The position numbers and the translations under genes were made by a program. From Salarias fasciatus (taxonomy: Eukaryota; Chordata; Actinopteri; Blenniiformes; Blenniidae), in contig NC_043755.1 of assembly GCF_902148845.1 (NCBI RefSeq), forward strand, positions 13,448,896-13,512,895: a stretch of 64,000 bases of DNA, written 5' to 3'. Below are positions 51,481 to 62,771 of the stretch, piece after piece. Positions within the stretch are counted from its first letter, which is position 1. Every line of letters starts with the position of its first letter. The notes below the pieces were generated by a model, which had not been told where the DNA came from, searched no databases, and saw only the letters and a program-made list of their open reading frames with translations.

Positions 51481-52399
51481 GCGGGCCAATGCCTAGCCCT
51501 CCCCCCCCTTTTTTTTTTTTTTTTGAAAGTCTGACACACACTTTAACACTGAAAACTGTGTGAATAAAAGTATATTTAGAAATAAAAAAAATCTCTCTCT
51601 CTCTCTCGCTATGCTTCACATTTCCGTGTGTCTGTGGACTCATGTGCACTGATACCTGCGCCCTCTCAGAGAAAACAAGCTGCGCGCATGCACATAACCA
51701 AAATGGCAACCAAGAGAAAGCAGAGGGAGACGCAGCTCCTGTTTGTGCTGTATTTAGCCGAAAAAAATGAAAAAACAAGCGTCAGTACAGTGTTCGGTGG
51801 TGGTACTGGAGAACACTCTGGCTGGCGCATGCGCGACAGACTCTGGCTCATTGGCGACGGATTAGGCCGCTCAGCACATGCGCGACTACCATATGCTTAA
51901 CGCGGTCACAAAATCTGGGTGCAGCGCGGATGTCCGTGGATCGATCCACGTGGACCCTAGCGGACAGGAATTCGGGACGATTTTTACATCACTGGGACAA
52001 AAGTACCACTATGGGAGACTAAAAAGTCAGAACACCAAAACCCTGGATGAAGAGGTTGTCTCTTAGGTGGACTAGAGCCGTGATTGAGGGACCACAAACA
52101 GAACATCATCGCAGATTGATCCATTGATCTGATGAGACAACCTGGACTCAGTCGGTGCAAACAGTTTATAATGGGGCATCAATCAAAACAGCTGATGTAC
52201 ACCCAGTGGGTGCAAGTAGTTTATTTAACCCCAGCCTCCTACCATGTGGAACCGCCTCCCAGTTCTGCTTTACTTCTCTCATTTTTTTAATGTAATGTGA
52301 TGTTTTATAACTATGTGTCGTTGACCATTGTTTCTCTTGTAGTCTATGTACTCTCTGTTTATACATGAAATGTATGTAGATACAGTGAATGTACCTGTC
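51481..52399. other. Repeat-rich spacer in unit 2
   Basis: This holds a poly-C/poly-T tract (51501-51526), a (TC)n tract near 51591-51606, and a short plus-strand frame starting MATKRKQRETQLLFVLYLAE (51703) that I do not recognise. 'ttatttaaccccagcctcct' near 52220 looks like repeat text. Confidence 0.4.
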
Positions 52400-52620
52400 T
52401 TTCTCTTTCTGTCCCCCCACTCCAACCGCAATATCAGGAAGCCCCCACCTCTGAGTCTGGTTCTGCAGAGGTTTTTTCCTGTTCAAATGGACTTTTTCCT
52501 TTCCACAGTTGCTTTTGCTTGCTCATGTGGATCTGTTGGGTTTCTCTGTAAAAGTGTCTAGAAATGGCTATGTTGTAATTGGCACTTTATAAATAAAGCT
52601 GAAATGACTTGAATTGAGTG
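52400..52620 (+). repeat. 3' end of a fish LINE-type repeat
   Basis: 'ggttctgcagaggttttttc' and 'ggcactttataaataaagct', with a terminal 'gaaatgacttgaattgag', match the 3' end of an abundant fish interspersed repeat. No coding part remains. Confidence 0.55.
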
Positions 52621-53495
52621 ATGGTGTTGTCCTGAACTGAAAGACTGGTTTGTCAAGATAGGCGCACCCTCTCTCTGAAAGCTTTTCAATCCAATTTGTG
52701 TGGCTGAAAACAACTGACTTCAAATCCCGGCAATAAACTTTGAACTCCAAAACATTACATTAACTAGGTGAGCAAACACTGAAATCCCTTCTTCAAGATG
52801 TTTTAAGATTGCTGAAAACTGCAGGGAATATGACAGAAGTGCGTTGGAATTTTTTTAGACCTCCTGTCCTCGATGTCTTTTCACTTAATTACCGATATGA
52901 TTTGTCCAGATAATCAATGTCCCTAGTTATTATAAAGTGTGACCTAGTATTTTTATGAGCACTCTCATAATTCTGTCCTCTGTTGGGATTATTTATGACC
53001 TTTCAGCTCTTCCTTTTGTCTTGTCTGTTGTTTTGAAAAATGGGTGACCTACACACCTGTTGCTGCTACAGGTCAGACATTCAACTATGCAGCTTCAGGC
53101 AATTAGCGGCCAGCCAATAAGAAATGTGTCATCTTCGGCTCCTTTGTTCTCAGAAGGCACGGAAGAGGTTACCTGCATTCTTTAATGTAGTCATGCCTTC
53201 TTTCTTTTGCAAACAAGTACTTCTCCTATCTTCCACAGAACAGGACTTTAGGCATCGCAGCATTTTATGAAGGGGAAAAATATTTCTTGGTTATGCATGA
53301 AATTCTAATCATCATTTTGTATTTGATGTTTCTGTATTGAATCCAGGTTGTATCAGTGGTAAGCAGAGACAAATTCCAAAATTATCATCTCCATCAATAC
53401 ACTCTCCTTACGCTGTGGCTTAACATCCATCAAACTTTGTCTGAGTAAATTCACCCATCTGCCTCAGCTGCTATCCATCCTGAGACTCACAAGTA
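52621..53495. other. Spacer in unit 2
   Basis: No exon, RNA gene or clear repeat is seen. Confidence 0.35.
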
Positions 53496-53640
53496 CATCA
53501 ACAATCAGTGGTACTACTGCGCCTCTTCTTGGGTTTTCCAGATTTAGTAGGACAGATAACATAGCTGAGTGTGGTGAGTGACGCACAGAAGTGAAGAAGA
53601 GTGCAAAACAAAATGAAATTGTTGAAAAAATTAATAGGGA
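53496..53640 (-). pseudogene. Degenerate copy of the plasmolipin-like last exon
   Basis: 'ctcttcttgggttttccaga' and 'gctgagtgtggtgagtgacgc' match the complement of the exon at 57758-57910 with several small deletions. The frame is not kept. It shows that the exon was copied at least three times in the array. Confidence 0.6.
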
Positions 53641-53754
53641 ACCAAAGAGACAGAGGTTAAAAGTTAGCAATTACTTTTAACACCATCTTGAGTATGATGC
53701 TCATAAAAATTAGGCTTGGTGCACAGGTGAGAAGTGTTATATTCTCTATTTCAG

Positions 53755-54805
53755 ACTGTTACGTGCCGAGGGCACGATCAGCTGTTGTCTGTTCCGGGTC
53801 AGGTGGTTGCCAAAAAGGAGGCAGCAGACCTGGGTGGTATGGTGCACAAAAAGGGTTTATTTACAAAAAAACAGGTGAGGTGTCTAATAAAGAAACAATG
53901 GGCAAAGAACAATCACAAGCTGGCTCAGGACGTGCTGCTGCAGGAGGCCAAGACCCACTGGTCAACTCCTGCGTTGTTTCCTGTGTTTTCAAACAAAGTC
54001 CGGCACACCCCCTCCAGACAGACCCGGTGACAAAAATCGCCCCTTTAACACCTTCAGGGGGCCACGAGTGGGGAACAACAGGAACACCCTCTGGTTTTTC
54101 AGCTCTGGGCTTCACTTTGTCATCATTTTCCACAAGAGCAGAAGGGGGCACACAATCCCCGTGGAAAACAGGACCACAGACAGGGTCACCCAAGTCAACA
54201 TCACCCTCCTGAGTTACTTTCTAAGCCTGCGCTCGGGACAGGACACTCACGGAGAAAACATCAGGATGTTGACTAGCCAGATCATCATCTGGATCAAGGA
54301 TTGGCTGGGAGACCACTTCAGGGGAAGGATGGACTTTCCCACCAGCAATGTCATTTCCCAAAATGAAATCCACTCCATCAATTGGAAACCGGTCCTTCAC
54401 AGTCACCGGAAACACTCCACTCACTAGGTCAGACTCAAAGTGGATGTTATGCAAAGGGCTGGCACGTAGTCCAGCCCAATACCCCTCACTACAGTACTCA
54501 CTTTACAATCAGTCTTATGGCCAAGGGGCAGGACACCAGAAAGAATAAATGACTGCAAGCCACCTGTATCATGCAGGACTCTGACTGGAAGCTTAGATTC
54601 TCCTGGTACTGAAACAAATGCCTCAAAAATGAATGTCTTGAAGCACTCGTCAGGAGAAGTGGCAAGCGGAGAAGACACGGCAGTGGGACCAGCTGGGCAA
54701 GTCTTAACCAGAGCAACACCTTTGGGTTTTGGCTCGGTCGACCTGCGTCGACGGAGCACAACACAATCCAAAATAAGGTGACCAGTTTTATGACAGTAGA
54801 AGGAT
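53755..54805 (-). mobile_element. Ty3/gypsy retrotransposon fossil (gag/protease region)
   Basis: The minus strand carries a zinc-knuckle remnant and a protease region with FILGNDIAGGKV-type text typical of fish gypsy elements. Direct 'cagac' repeats lie at both ends, with the left end TGTTACGTGCC. It is broken and incomplete. It interrupts a spacer that is continuous in units 1 and 3, so it came after duplication. Confidence 0.7.
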
Positions 54806-54831
54806 CTATCAGACATTAGCTGAAAGATATT

Positions 54832-55131
54832 ACTAGAGATGCCCCGACCCGATCTCGTGATCAGACATTGGGCTCGATCACGTGTTTGTGGACTCGATTG
54901 GAATTGGACCTTATTTCCTGATCTGGATTTGGATGTATGGAGAGTTATTTTCATTACTTTGTAAATCAGATCTGGAGTTCTGCAGTGGCTCAGAGTGGGT
55001 CCTCTCTCCTCCACAGAGAAGGGAAAGTGCATGCGTCATGACATGACTTTCTTTCTGGTTACAGCTCGAGTAAACACGGAAGCAGCGTGAAGCTAGTAGC
55101 GCGAGAATGTCTGATTGGATCAGGACTCGGT
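54832..55131. mobile_element. hAT-type MITE fragment
   Basis: 'tagagatgccccgacccgat' begins like a widespread fish hAT MITE (tagagatgcaccgatccgat), and 'aggactcggtatcgaatca' resembles its inverted end. It sits in a spacer that lacks it in units 1 and 3. Confidence 0.5.
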
Positions 55132-55912
55132 ATCGAATCAGTTCAAAATGTAAAAAGTTAAATTGTCAAAACAAATTAAGAAGATTCATAAATGCTTCTG
55201 TCAGTATTTTTAGAAATGATCTTTCCAGAAAAAGGGAAGGATTTGTAATGATTTTTTCTAGATTGAAGTTTGATCATCATTTCACATTTCACATTTCACC
55301 TTGACTGCAACCAACCCCACTGTCCATTTGAAATGAGGCAGTCTGCACGAAGGGTTGGGGATTCCCCTGTATATTTCAGCTTATGATCAACATCTAGAAT
55401 CAAAAGTATCAGAAAGCTTCCGAAATCCCTGTAAATCAGAGTTTGTCATTCATTACTAAAACTCTACAATCTACAAAACTGTTGAATTGTCTTGATGCAT
55501 CCAGACTGAAGTGGATCAAGACAAGCTTCCAAACACTGCATAATGGATTCCATCAATATTACTCAAAACGTCCTTCTGTTCACAATAACCTTATCACCTC
55601 TAGAGAAAAACTGCAAGACAGCAGTTAAAATGTAACAAGAACATTAAAAAACAACAAATATTTGAAGTCAAAATTATTTGAAAAGGTAAAACTGCAATTA
55701 AAATCCTGATGTTTGATGAAGAGTTACACAAAAACAAATACAACACATTACTCTATCTTACTGTGCAGTTTATCTTTTTTAAGTGTTGATGGCTGAGTGT
55801 AAAATCAGAATCTTGTCAGACAGGTAGACGGGTGTGTTCGTGTATTCACGTGTGTGTGGTAGGTGGGTGTGGGTGTGTGTGTGTGGGTGTGTGTTGGGAG
55901 GTGATGGATATG

Positions 55913-57106
55913 GATAAAAGCCACTGTTTTGCTGCATGCAGACTGTCTTTGCTCAGGATCACGATTGCTGGTAAGTTTGAACAACTGTTCATTTTTAGAA
56001 TAATTTGAACTCTCCTTTTGTCTCGCACCAGAAGATGTTACTACAAATAATCTTCCTGCTTTGCTGTCATTTCACCTTGCAGTGTTTCTCCCTGCCGTCA
56101 CGCCAAGCCATGTTCTCCCTCGTGGTCATTGCTGTGCTCTGCACCAGCTGCCTGGCAGCACGTAAGGACTCATCCTCTCTGCATCAGTTATGTTTTAAAA
56201 TCAACATCCAGTTTCTAATCTGTTGCTCCTGAAGTGATTTCTGTTTTTCTTTTTTTTCAGCATATGATTTTAGCTCCTTCTCTCTTCCTGTTGGAGGTAG
56301 CAGTGGTGATGCCTTCTACACACAAGGAGACGGAAGGATCAGTGGAATTCGGGTCTGGGAAAATCCAAATTCTTACATTACAGGGTCAGTCTCCATTCTC
56401 CCTCACCTATACATATCTATTTTCTTCCCCTAACATTAGTCGTTCCCTTCAATATACATATCTGCTGTCTTTTTGTAGCCTTCAGGTACGTTACGGTACC
56501 ACTTGGTCGCCCACTATTGGACGGGAAGTAGGAACGGCACAGGAACTGTTGTTACAAGGTCATGAAGCAATTACTCAGGTTAGACAGCTTTGTGTTGATT
56601 TTTTTAAACATCACCTTTCTTAAATTGTATAAGCCATAATGAATTATTTTGATTGGTAGCATGGATGTTGAGGGTGCATTTTAATAGCTATATTATGTTT
56701 TTGGGATTAGTTTGTATTTCATACTGCTGCCTTCATCCTCGTCCTCGTCCTCATGTAAAGAAAATGTCATTTATCAACTTTTCTTTGAAGGTCTCTGGAA
56801 AGCACTCCGCCAGCTACATCTTACAACTGTACTTTGTGACCTCTCACGGACGCATCCTGGTGGCAGGCCAACCAACTTGGGTTATTTATGACATTTCTTC
56901 CTTTTAAAAAAAATCATTAAAATGAATTCTGAAGACTGAGTGTACTAATATTTGGTTTTCTTTCACAGTATTCCTTCAACATGTTCCCTCAGTACCGAGG
57001 AGCAGTGCTCAAGACTCTGCATGGACGCGTCAACAGTGCAGGGATCACTTCTCTGGGAGCTCAGTGGGGAATGTTCTACTTTTCCAACGCTTATTTCCAT
57101 GAATAA
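55913..57106 (+). CDS. zg16: Zymogen granule protein 16-like jacalin lectin, copy 2
   Basis: It has the same six-exon plan as copy 1: TATA-like GATAAAAG at 55913, a non-coding exon ending at 55970, then coding exons 56110-56161, 56261-56384, 56479-56578, 56791-56880 and 56969-57106. It gives 167 aa with an intact frame. It differs from copy 1 at 13 residues: L5V in the signal peptide, DLSS to DFSS, WENRAS to WENPNS, RELG to REVG, KYSTSYIYQ to KHSASYILQ, VVGQPAQNS to VAGQPTWYS, and NSVG to NSAG. The donor of exon 5 is ACTTGG|GTTATT, where copy 1 has GCTCAG|GTCATT. Secretion and glycan binding are inferred from the family. Confidence 0.88.
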
Positions 57107-57757
57107 ATAATTCCTTGAGGAGATGATTGCTACAGGATAGGTTCAGTTTATTTTGCACTGACATCCCAATGTAAAAGCAATGCTTGTGAAACAACAATGT
57201 ATGAAAACAGAACTCTTGCTGATTATACAAGATACATTTATTTTGGCTGTATAAATATGAGATATTCATTCCTATAAGTGTGCTTTATATCAAAGGTGAG
57301 CAGTAAATAAATACATTTTGAAAATTCAAAGCAGTTAAAAACAAAGATGCTGGTTTTGTCACTGTCAATGTTAATTACACGCCTATCGAGGTTTGAAGAC
57401 ATCACGTAAATATTGGTATGGTTTTCGTTTATGAATAACTTCACTGTCTGCAGGATGTTTAACTATGCTTTTCTCATAGGACATTTTTATTTCCTTTCTC
57501 TGTAATGCTTTATGGTGGATATTTGAAAAGTGCAAAATTAAAAAAAGCAACTTCTCTATTTTGTGATTCTTTTAGAAATATTTGCTGAACTTCGAAAATC
57601 AAATTTACAATTTTACTGACACAGATGGGCTGCACAGTCACATTTATATCTTTTTTCTTTATTTTTTGCATTGAACAAATTGCTTTTCAGCACAATACAC
57701 CCTCCTTTGTCTTCAGCTCAGGATCAGTCAGACTGGCTGTAAAGTCTTCCCCTCTCC

Positions 57758-59419
57758 TCAGTTGCTGTCCATCCTTCGGCTCACGTTTTGAACATTGTGA
57801 AAGCAGAGCAGGAAGCGGTGGAACTCCTGCTCCTCTTCTTGGGTTTTCCAGACCCGGTAGCTCAAATAACCACTTCCCGCATAGCAGAGTGTGGTGAGAG
57901 ATGCAAAGAACTGAGGGAGAGTCCGAAACAAAAATAAATTGTGGTTGAAAATTAAAATAAAAGGGAAACAACGGAAAAATATATGATGACCTTCATTAAT
58001 GTTTGTATAAAGAAGCAATAGTCTTGGTGTCCAGGTGAGAAGTGTTATTTACTGTATTTGATTAGTTTTCACCTTGAATTTTCTTGTACTGACGGAATCT
58101 AAAGGTTTAAAGGCGTTAATGTCAATAAATGTTGGTCTTTTCAGCTTCTCCCTTCCACAGGGGTTGCCATGATAGACTAGTTTTTGCACCAGGTGTTATT
58201 CTCACTACCATCACGATTCAAACCTCAGTGTCAGGAGTTGAGGTGAGAGGAAAAAAGCAGATGGGTCATTACTGAGAATCCTGGAGAAGCCACTAAAACG
58301 CCAACAACTCAGGTTTCCTCAGGAAGGGCACTGATGTAAAACTTATATCAAATAAAACACATCAGCTGTTCCACTGTTTCAACCTCACACTCTCCTGATA
58401 TGAAAATTACACTTCATCTGAGACTCTACATATAGTTTATGACACTGGATATTTAATATCTATTAAATTGAGTGTGCTACAAACATAATATCACATTTAT
58501 ATTGAAAGTATTTTATGTTATTGTCGTCTTTAGAAACACATGTGGTGACAAAACATTGACGTCATACAAAGTCCAGAGTTCTCGTGAGCCTTAATTGTGG
58601 GAACAGCTGTGAAATCTTTTCTGGAACTGTCCAAACCTCACGTTTCTAAAGGGAAATCAATAAACGAGGGGTCATTCAGCTCAGATGTGGTAAATCTCCA
58701 GTTCAGACATAAAATGTGCCTCTTTTAGAGGCACATGTTTAGAGCCAAACATGTTGTTTAGAGGACCAAAATTTAATCAGTGGCAGACAATGCAATCATT
58801 TATTTCTGTTTTGAAAACTCTAAGCAGCCTTTTTTTAATCGTTTTTTGTCACACTTAAAAACAGTCCTCTGAAAGAGACTTACTGCTGATGCTGCCCAGC
58901 AGTTGTAGTTGTGTCGCCCCCTGGTGGCTTGTTTGACAGACAGTGCATTTACCACTGCTGTCACCAGATACAAGACTGTGGCACTGCAGTGCATGCACAG
59001 GTCCTGGAGGAGACAGACATCACAGACAGATTCAACAAAAGTACATTCAGCAAAAAAAAAAAAAAAAAACACAAAAAAACCCCATAAACCTAAAATAGAT
59101 AGCTACTCGAAACAAATCTGATTAAATGAGAGACATGCGTGCTCAAACTGGGACTCTTCACAGCATACAACACTGTTAACACCTGTTCACGTTTGTTCTT
59201 TGCACATCGAACAGAAATTTACAAATCAATGTTAACAATTTCAGGAATGATGTCATGAAGAAATACAGGCATGCAGAAAAAAAAACATTTGTGTTGTTTT
59301 CAAGCAAAGATTTTAACACTGATCGATTGTTCTGACACCCGAAACACCCCATGACCCAGAGTTCATCACTGATGATGTGTCCAAGCCACACCTCCAGTGA
59401 AAGGGTTATCACTTAAGCT

Positions 59420-59501
<82 letters not shown>

Positions 59502-59675
59502 CAGTGTAGTCCAGGGGACCCGGGGTATTCTGTGATGGACTCCAGCAAGGTAAATGATGAAGAGAAAAACTGTCAGAATCCAGAGCAGGATGGAGGAAAA
59601 CATCACCCAGCACAGAGCCGACAGATGAAAATAATCGGTACCACCAACGAGAATCCACACCAGCATACCACACAC
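57758..59675 (-). CDS. pllp: Plasmolipin-like MARVEL membrane protein, last three exons
   Basis: Plasmolipin/MAL proteins are four-pass membrane proteins of apical and myelin membranes. Exons 59675-59502, 59003-58884 and 57910-57758 join in phase 0 with GT-AG borders to 149 codons including the stop. They encode VCGMLVWILVGGTDYFHLSA, a second hydrophobic segment (CWVMFSSILLWILTVFLFII), HCSATVLYLVTAVVNALSV, and FFASLTTLCYAGSGYLSYRV. The order matches human plasmolipin (VWALIAD..YGWVMFVAVFLWLVT..NISATVLYITAF..SFFACLVMIAYG). About 40-50 N-terminal residues, including the start of the first membrane segment, must lie on an upstream exon that I could not find in 59.7-64 kb. The C-terminus reads 22 residues past the unit 1 copy. 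The paralogue name is tentative. Confidence 0.8.
59421..59499. repeat. (GT)n microsatellite abutting a pllp splice donor
   Basis: About 39 GT units end directly at the splice donor of the 59675-59502 exon, so the intron begins GTAACACACACA on the minus strand. Confidence 0.95.
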
Positions 59676-60620
59676 CTGGAGGAGAGGGGGAGAGGTCGTG
59701 AACTACTGTAAATACATGTCAATTCGGTGAATATTCTCAAGCAGAAAGAGAGAAGTAGTTTAAGGCAAAGAACAGAAACACAAAAATCTATCAAAATCAT
59801 GAAATCACCGCACCAACATTGATCAATATCAGTATTGTGCTTATATTAGTCATCCGTGAGTGATGTCCAGATTCAACACACTTCACTTGCTGCTGCCAGC
59901 GTGTTTTGGTTGTGACTAACTGACTCTCTTTCCTCCCATATCGACTCCAAAGCACACCCTTCCTTTTTCACAACAAAAGATTCCTGCTGGATGTTTCATA
60001 TCACAGGAAGTAAATGTTTTGTGGTGTGAAACCGGACTGTGAGCCCAGTTTCTCACAGAAAGAAATCACATACAGGACCTTCAATAGTCGAATAAAAGCT
60101 TCACTGTATTTAAAACTGCATCCTTGTCATCCATTTGACTCAACCCCTATTTGGTTTTGTACTGTAATGACGAATCCTCACTATTTTACTTACATACAAC
60201 AGATCTAAGATTACAAGATATGGAAATGTAACTACTGCTTCAGAATTCCCATAAATATGCAGGTTTAGGAAATATGAAAACTGGTGTATGAAGAACTTGT
60301 TGCAGAATTTTTGAGTGAGATGGCTGAGCTGCTGCGCCCTGCCCAGTTTTCACATGGCAGCCAGCCAGGCTGTATTTAGAGAAAGCCTATCCTCACTTTT
60401 TTTTCCTCAAATGATTTTGAAAGGAAGGGAGACAATGAGAGGGAGAAAAGAGGAAGAGTTGATTTGCTTGGCATATTTGGTTAACTTCTTATTTTTCAAA
60501 GAACTATAGTTTGAGGATTTTATTTAACTCAGTTGAAAAATGCCACAGAGATGTAATTTTAATGACAATTTCATTAAATTTAAAAGTATTTCATTCATTA
60601 TATGCTAAATGTTAGAAACA
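59676..60620. other. Upstream intron or spacer of the pllp-like gene
   Basis: No further MARVEL exon was found by eye. A short exon could be missed. Confidence 0.35.
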
Positions 60621-62771
60621 AAAACATGGGGGCAAGCATGCTGCCTCCACAGCTGACGGCTTAATCATCGTACAGTTTGTCTGTAGTTATGAACAGTAAA
60701 TGGTAAAATTAGTTATAAATGTTTTTCCACAAATGATCAATGAAGATAATAAGAGAACAATGCTGACAATAAAACAGCCAACACAACCTGTTTTGCATTT
60801 ATTCTGGTCTAAGTGCTTTCTTCATGTGTGTGGAACTGGGTCATTTGGAGTGTATAAAAGAGAGGAATGAGGATAATATATTTATTAAAATATCACCTAT
60901 AAATAGAGATGGTATCTGTTTATTTTGGCTGTGACTTTTCTGCTCCCATTCCAGTATTCATTCATCCATCTTTTGAATGAGTCAAACAAGTAATTCTCAG
61001 CTGTGGAAGTCATTTAGGTTGTTGTAAGGTAAGAAGTAATGTGAGGATGAAGCAGGTCAACAGGGCGCCATTTGAATGCAATTCAGAAACAGTCAAAGAA
61101 CTGTTTAACTATGTACACGTGAATCCAGTACAGTCCCACAACTGATGCATACTCTCAACACATTTCAGTATTGTTATCATGTTTGTGTTTCACAATAGTG
61201 ACCACTCCATGTCTATTTTTGATATTGCCAAGTGTGTTTCAGAGAGTCCTTGAGCTCGAGGTAGCTGCAGTGGAGCACCAGTCCGTCTACATTGATGACA
61301 TTGGATTCATTGGTCAGCATGACATTGTTGAAGTCCCTGGCCAGCATGGAGGGAACATCAAAACTGTGATTAGCCACCACAGCATCATCCATATACTATC
61401 CATATACCCTTGGCCCCTGCAACACTGTCCATCTGATCACACTCCTGGACACCCAACACAACACACTCATTCCACCAGATCAGACTGACGTCCTATAGCA
61501 TCTCAGATACATTGTCATTTGGGACCATGTAAATTTCCATCAGACTGCTCTGGTTCAGAACTAGTTCACTGCCCACCTACACATTTTAGTTGTTTATCAT
61601 TGCCCGTATTCTCCTTTCCTCAAACCTATTGAGGATTTTTTTTTTTTTTTTTTTTTTTGCCTGGAGATGGAAAGTGTATGACAGAAATCCACAAATGCAT
61701 TTACCACTTCTCCGAGCCATGGAAGACATTTGGGGATATAGCTGAAGCTTTTCATGGCAGGATTCACCCTGCTCGGCGATATTTCCCCCACTGTTAGGCC
61801 AGTGGAAACATTGCTTGAGACGTGGATGAGGTGCTGTGGCCAGACTGAAATAGAGGAGAGGATGCAGCATAGTCTACTTTCATTTATTTATTTTTCATTG
61901 TCACTGTACACAGTAAATTCTTTTGTTTTATGTGGGCAAGTTTGTGCTGTATATTGTAAATTGTTTTTGTGGGAAAAATAAAATATATTTGATCATGTAT
62001 TTGTGCTCTGATTAAAGAAACAATATTCTCAAATATTTTACAAAACACTTGCGTCTGTACTGCCTGCAGTAAGTGTTAACACTGAACAAAAAAAGGCTGA
62101 AGCAGTTATAATGAACAGAGAAGTGTTTCACATCCATGAGAGTTCAACACAAAGCACATTAGCTTTCAACTGGCTTTTAAAAATGTCTATTCATATAATG
62201 GTTTGTGAGTGTCATTTGAAAACAAAGTATCATTTTGAGAAGAAAATACATTATTTTGAAAGTAAAGTTCACATTGTGGCACCATCCGGCAACTACTGTG
62301 GCCAAACTGGTATCAAGTGTAAGGGCCAGTCCCTTCCAATGGACACTACCAGCGAGGCTGAGAAGGGGGATCTGTCGACTGGGCATCTCATTTACTCCAT
62401 AAACTTCGCCCCGGCTTGTCCATGATCTCAGTGGACATGATCTCAGCTTGTCCTCATCGAAAAATCGATGGACTACCGAAAAAAAAAAAAATTCAGACGT
62501 TAGCTATTACCTTGATAGATATTACTTTATTGATCCCTTTGGTAGGATACATGAAACACAGCACCAAAAGACAACAAGAAAAAAGTTAATTAGTCAAAAC
62601 AAAAAAGATTTATAAGTGCTTCTGTCAATATTAGTAGAAATGATCTTTCCAGAATAAGAGAAGGATTTGTAATGAATTCTTCTGAATGGAAGTTTGATCA
62701 CCAATTCACATTTCATCTTGACTCTCCCTACTGTCACTTTGAAATGAGGCAGTCTGCACAAGAGTTGGGGT
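60620..62771 (+). repeat. Segmental duplication unit 3, partial
   Basis: This carries the second-block tail (60630-60710), the transposase block (60710-61990), the third block (62030-62275) and the fourth block (62490-62771) in the same order as unit 1. The lectin gene would be expected next but an LTR element fills the right edge. It lies upstream of the plasmolipin-like exons. Confidence 0.7.
61062..61880 (+). pseudogene. IS630/Tc1-like DDE transposase pseudogene, copy 3
   Basis: This is closely similar to copy 1: 'atgaagcaggtcaacagggc', the same intron ending in GTGTGTTTCAG, and then RVLELEVAAVEHQSVYIDDI. The acidic region ends with ARRYFPHC and DVDEVLWPD-like text. Frame breaks differ partly from copy 1; a longer poly-T run (61628-61648) interrupts the IEDFF region. 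Confidence 0.72.

Noticed and set aside
59397-59711. Frame with a Val-Cys run ending in an Asn/Gln-rich tail
   Set aside because: It spans the GT microsatellite and the antisense of a plasmolipin exon.
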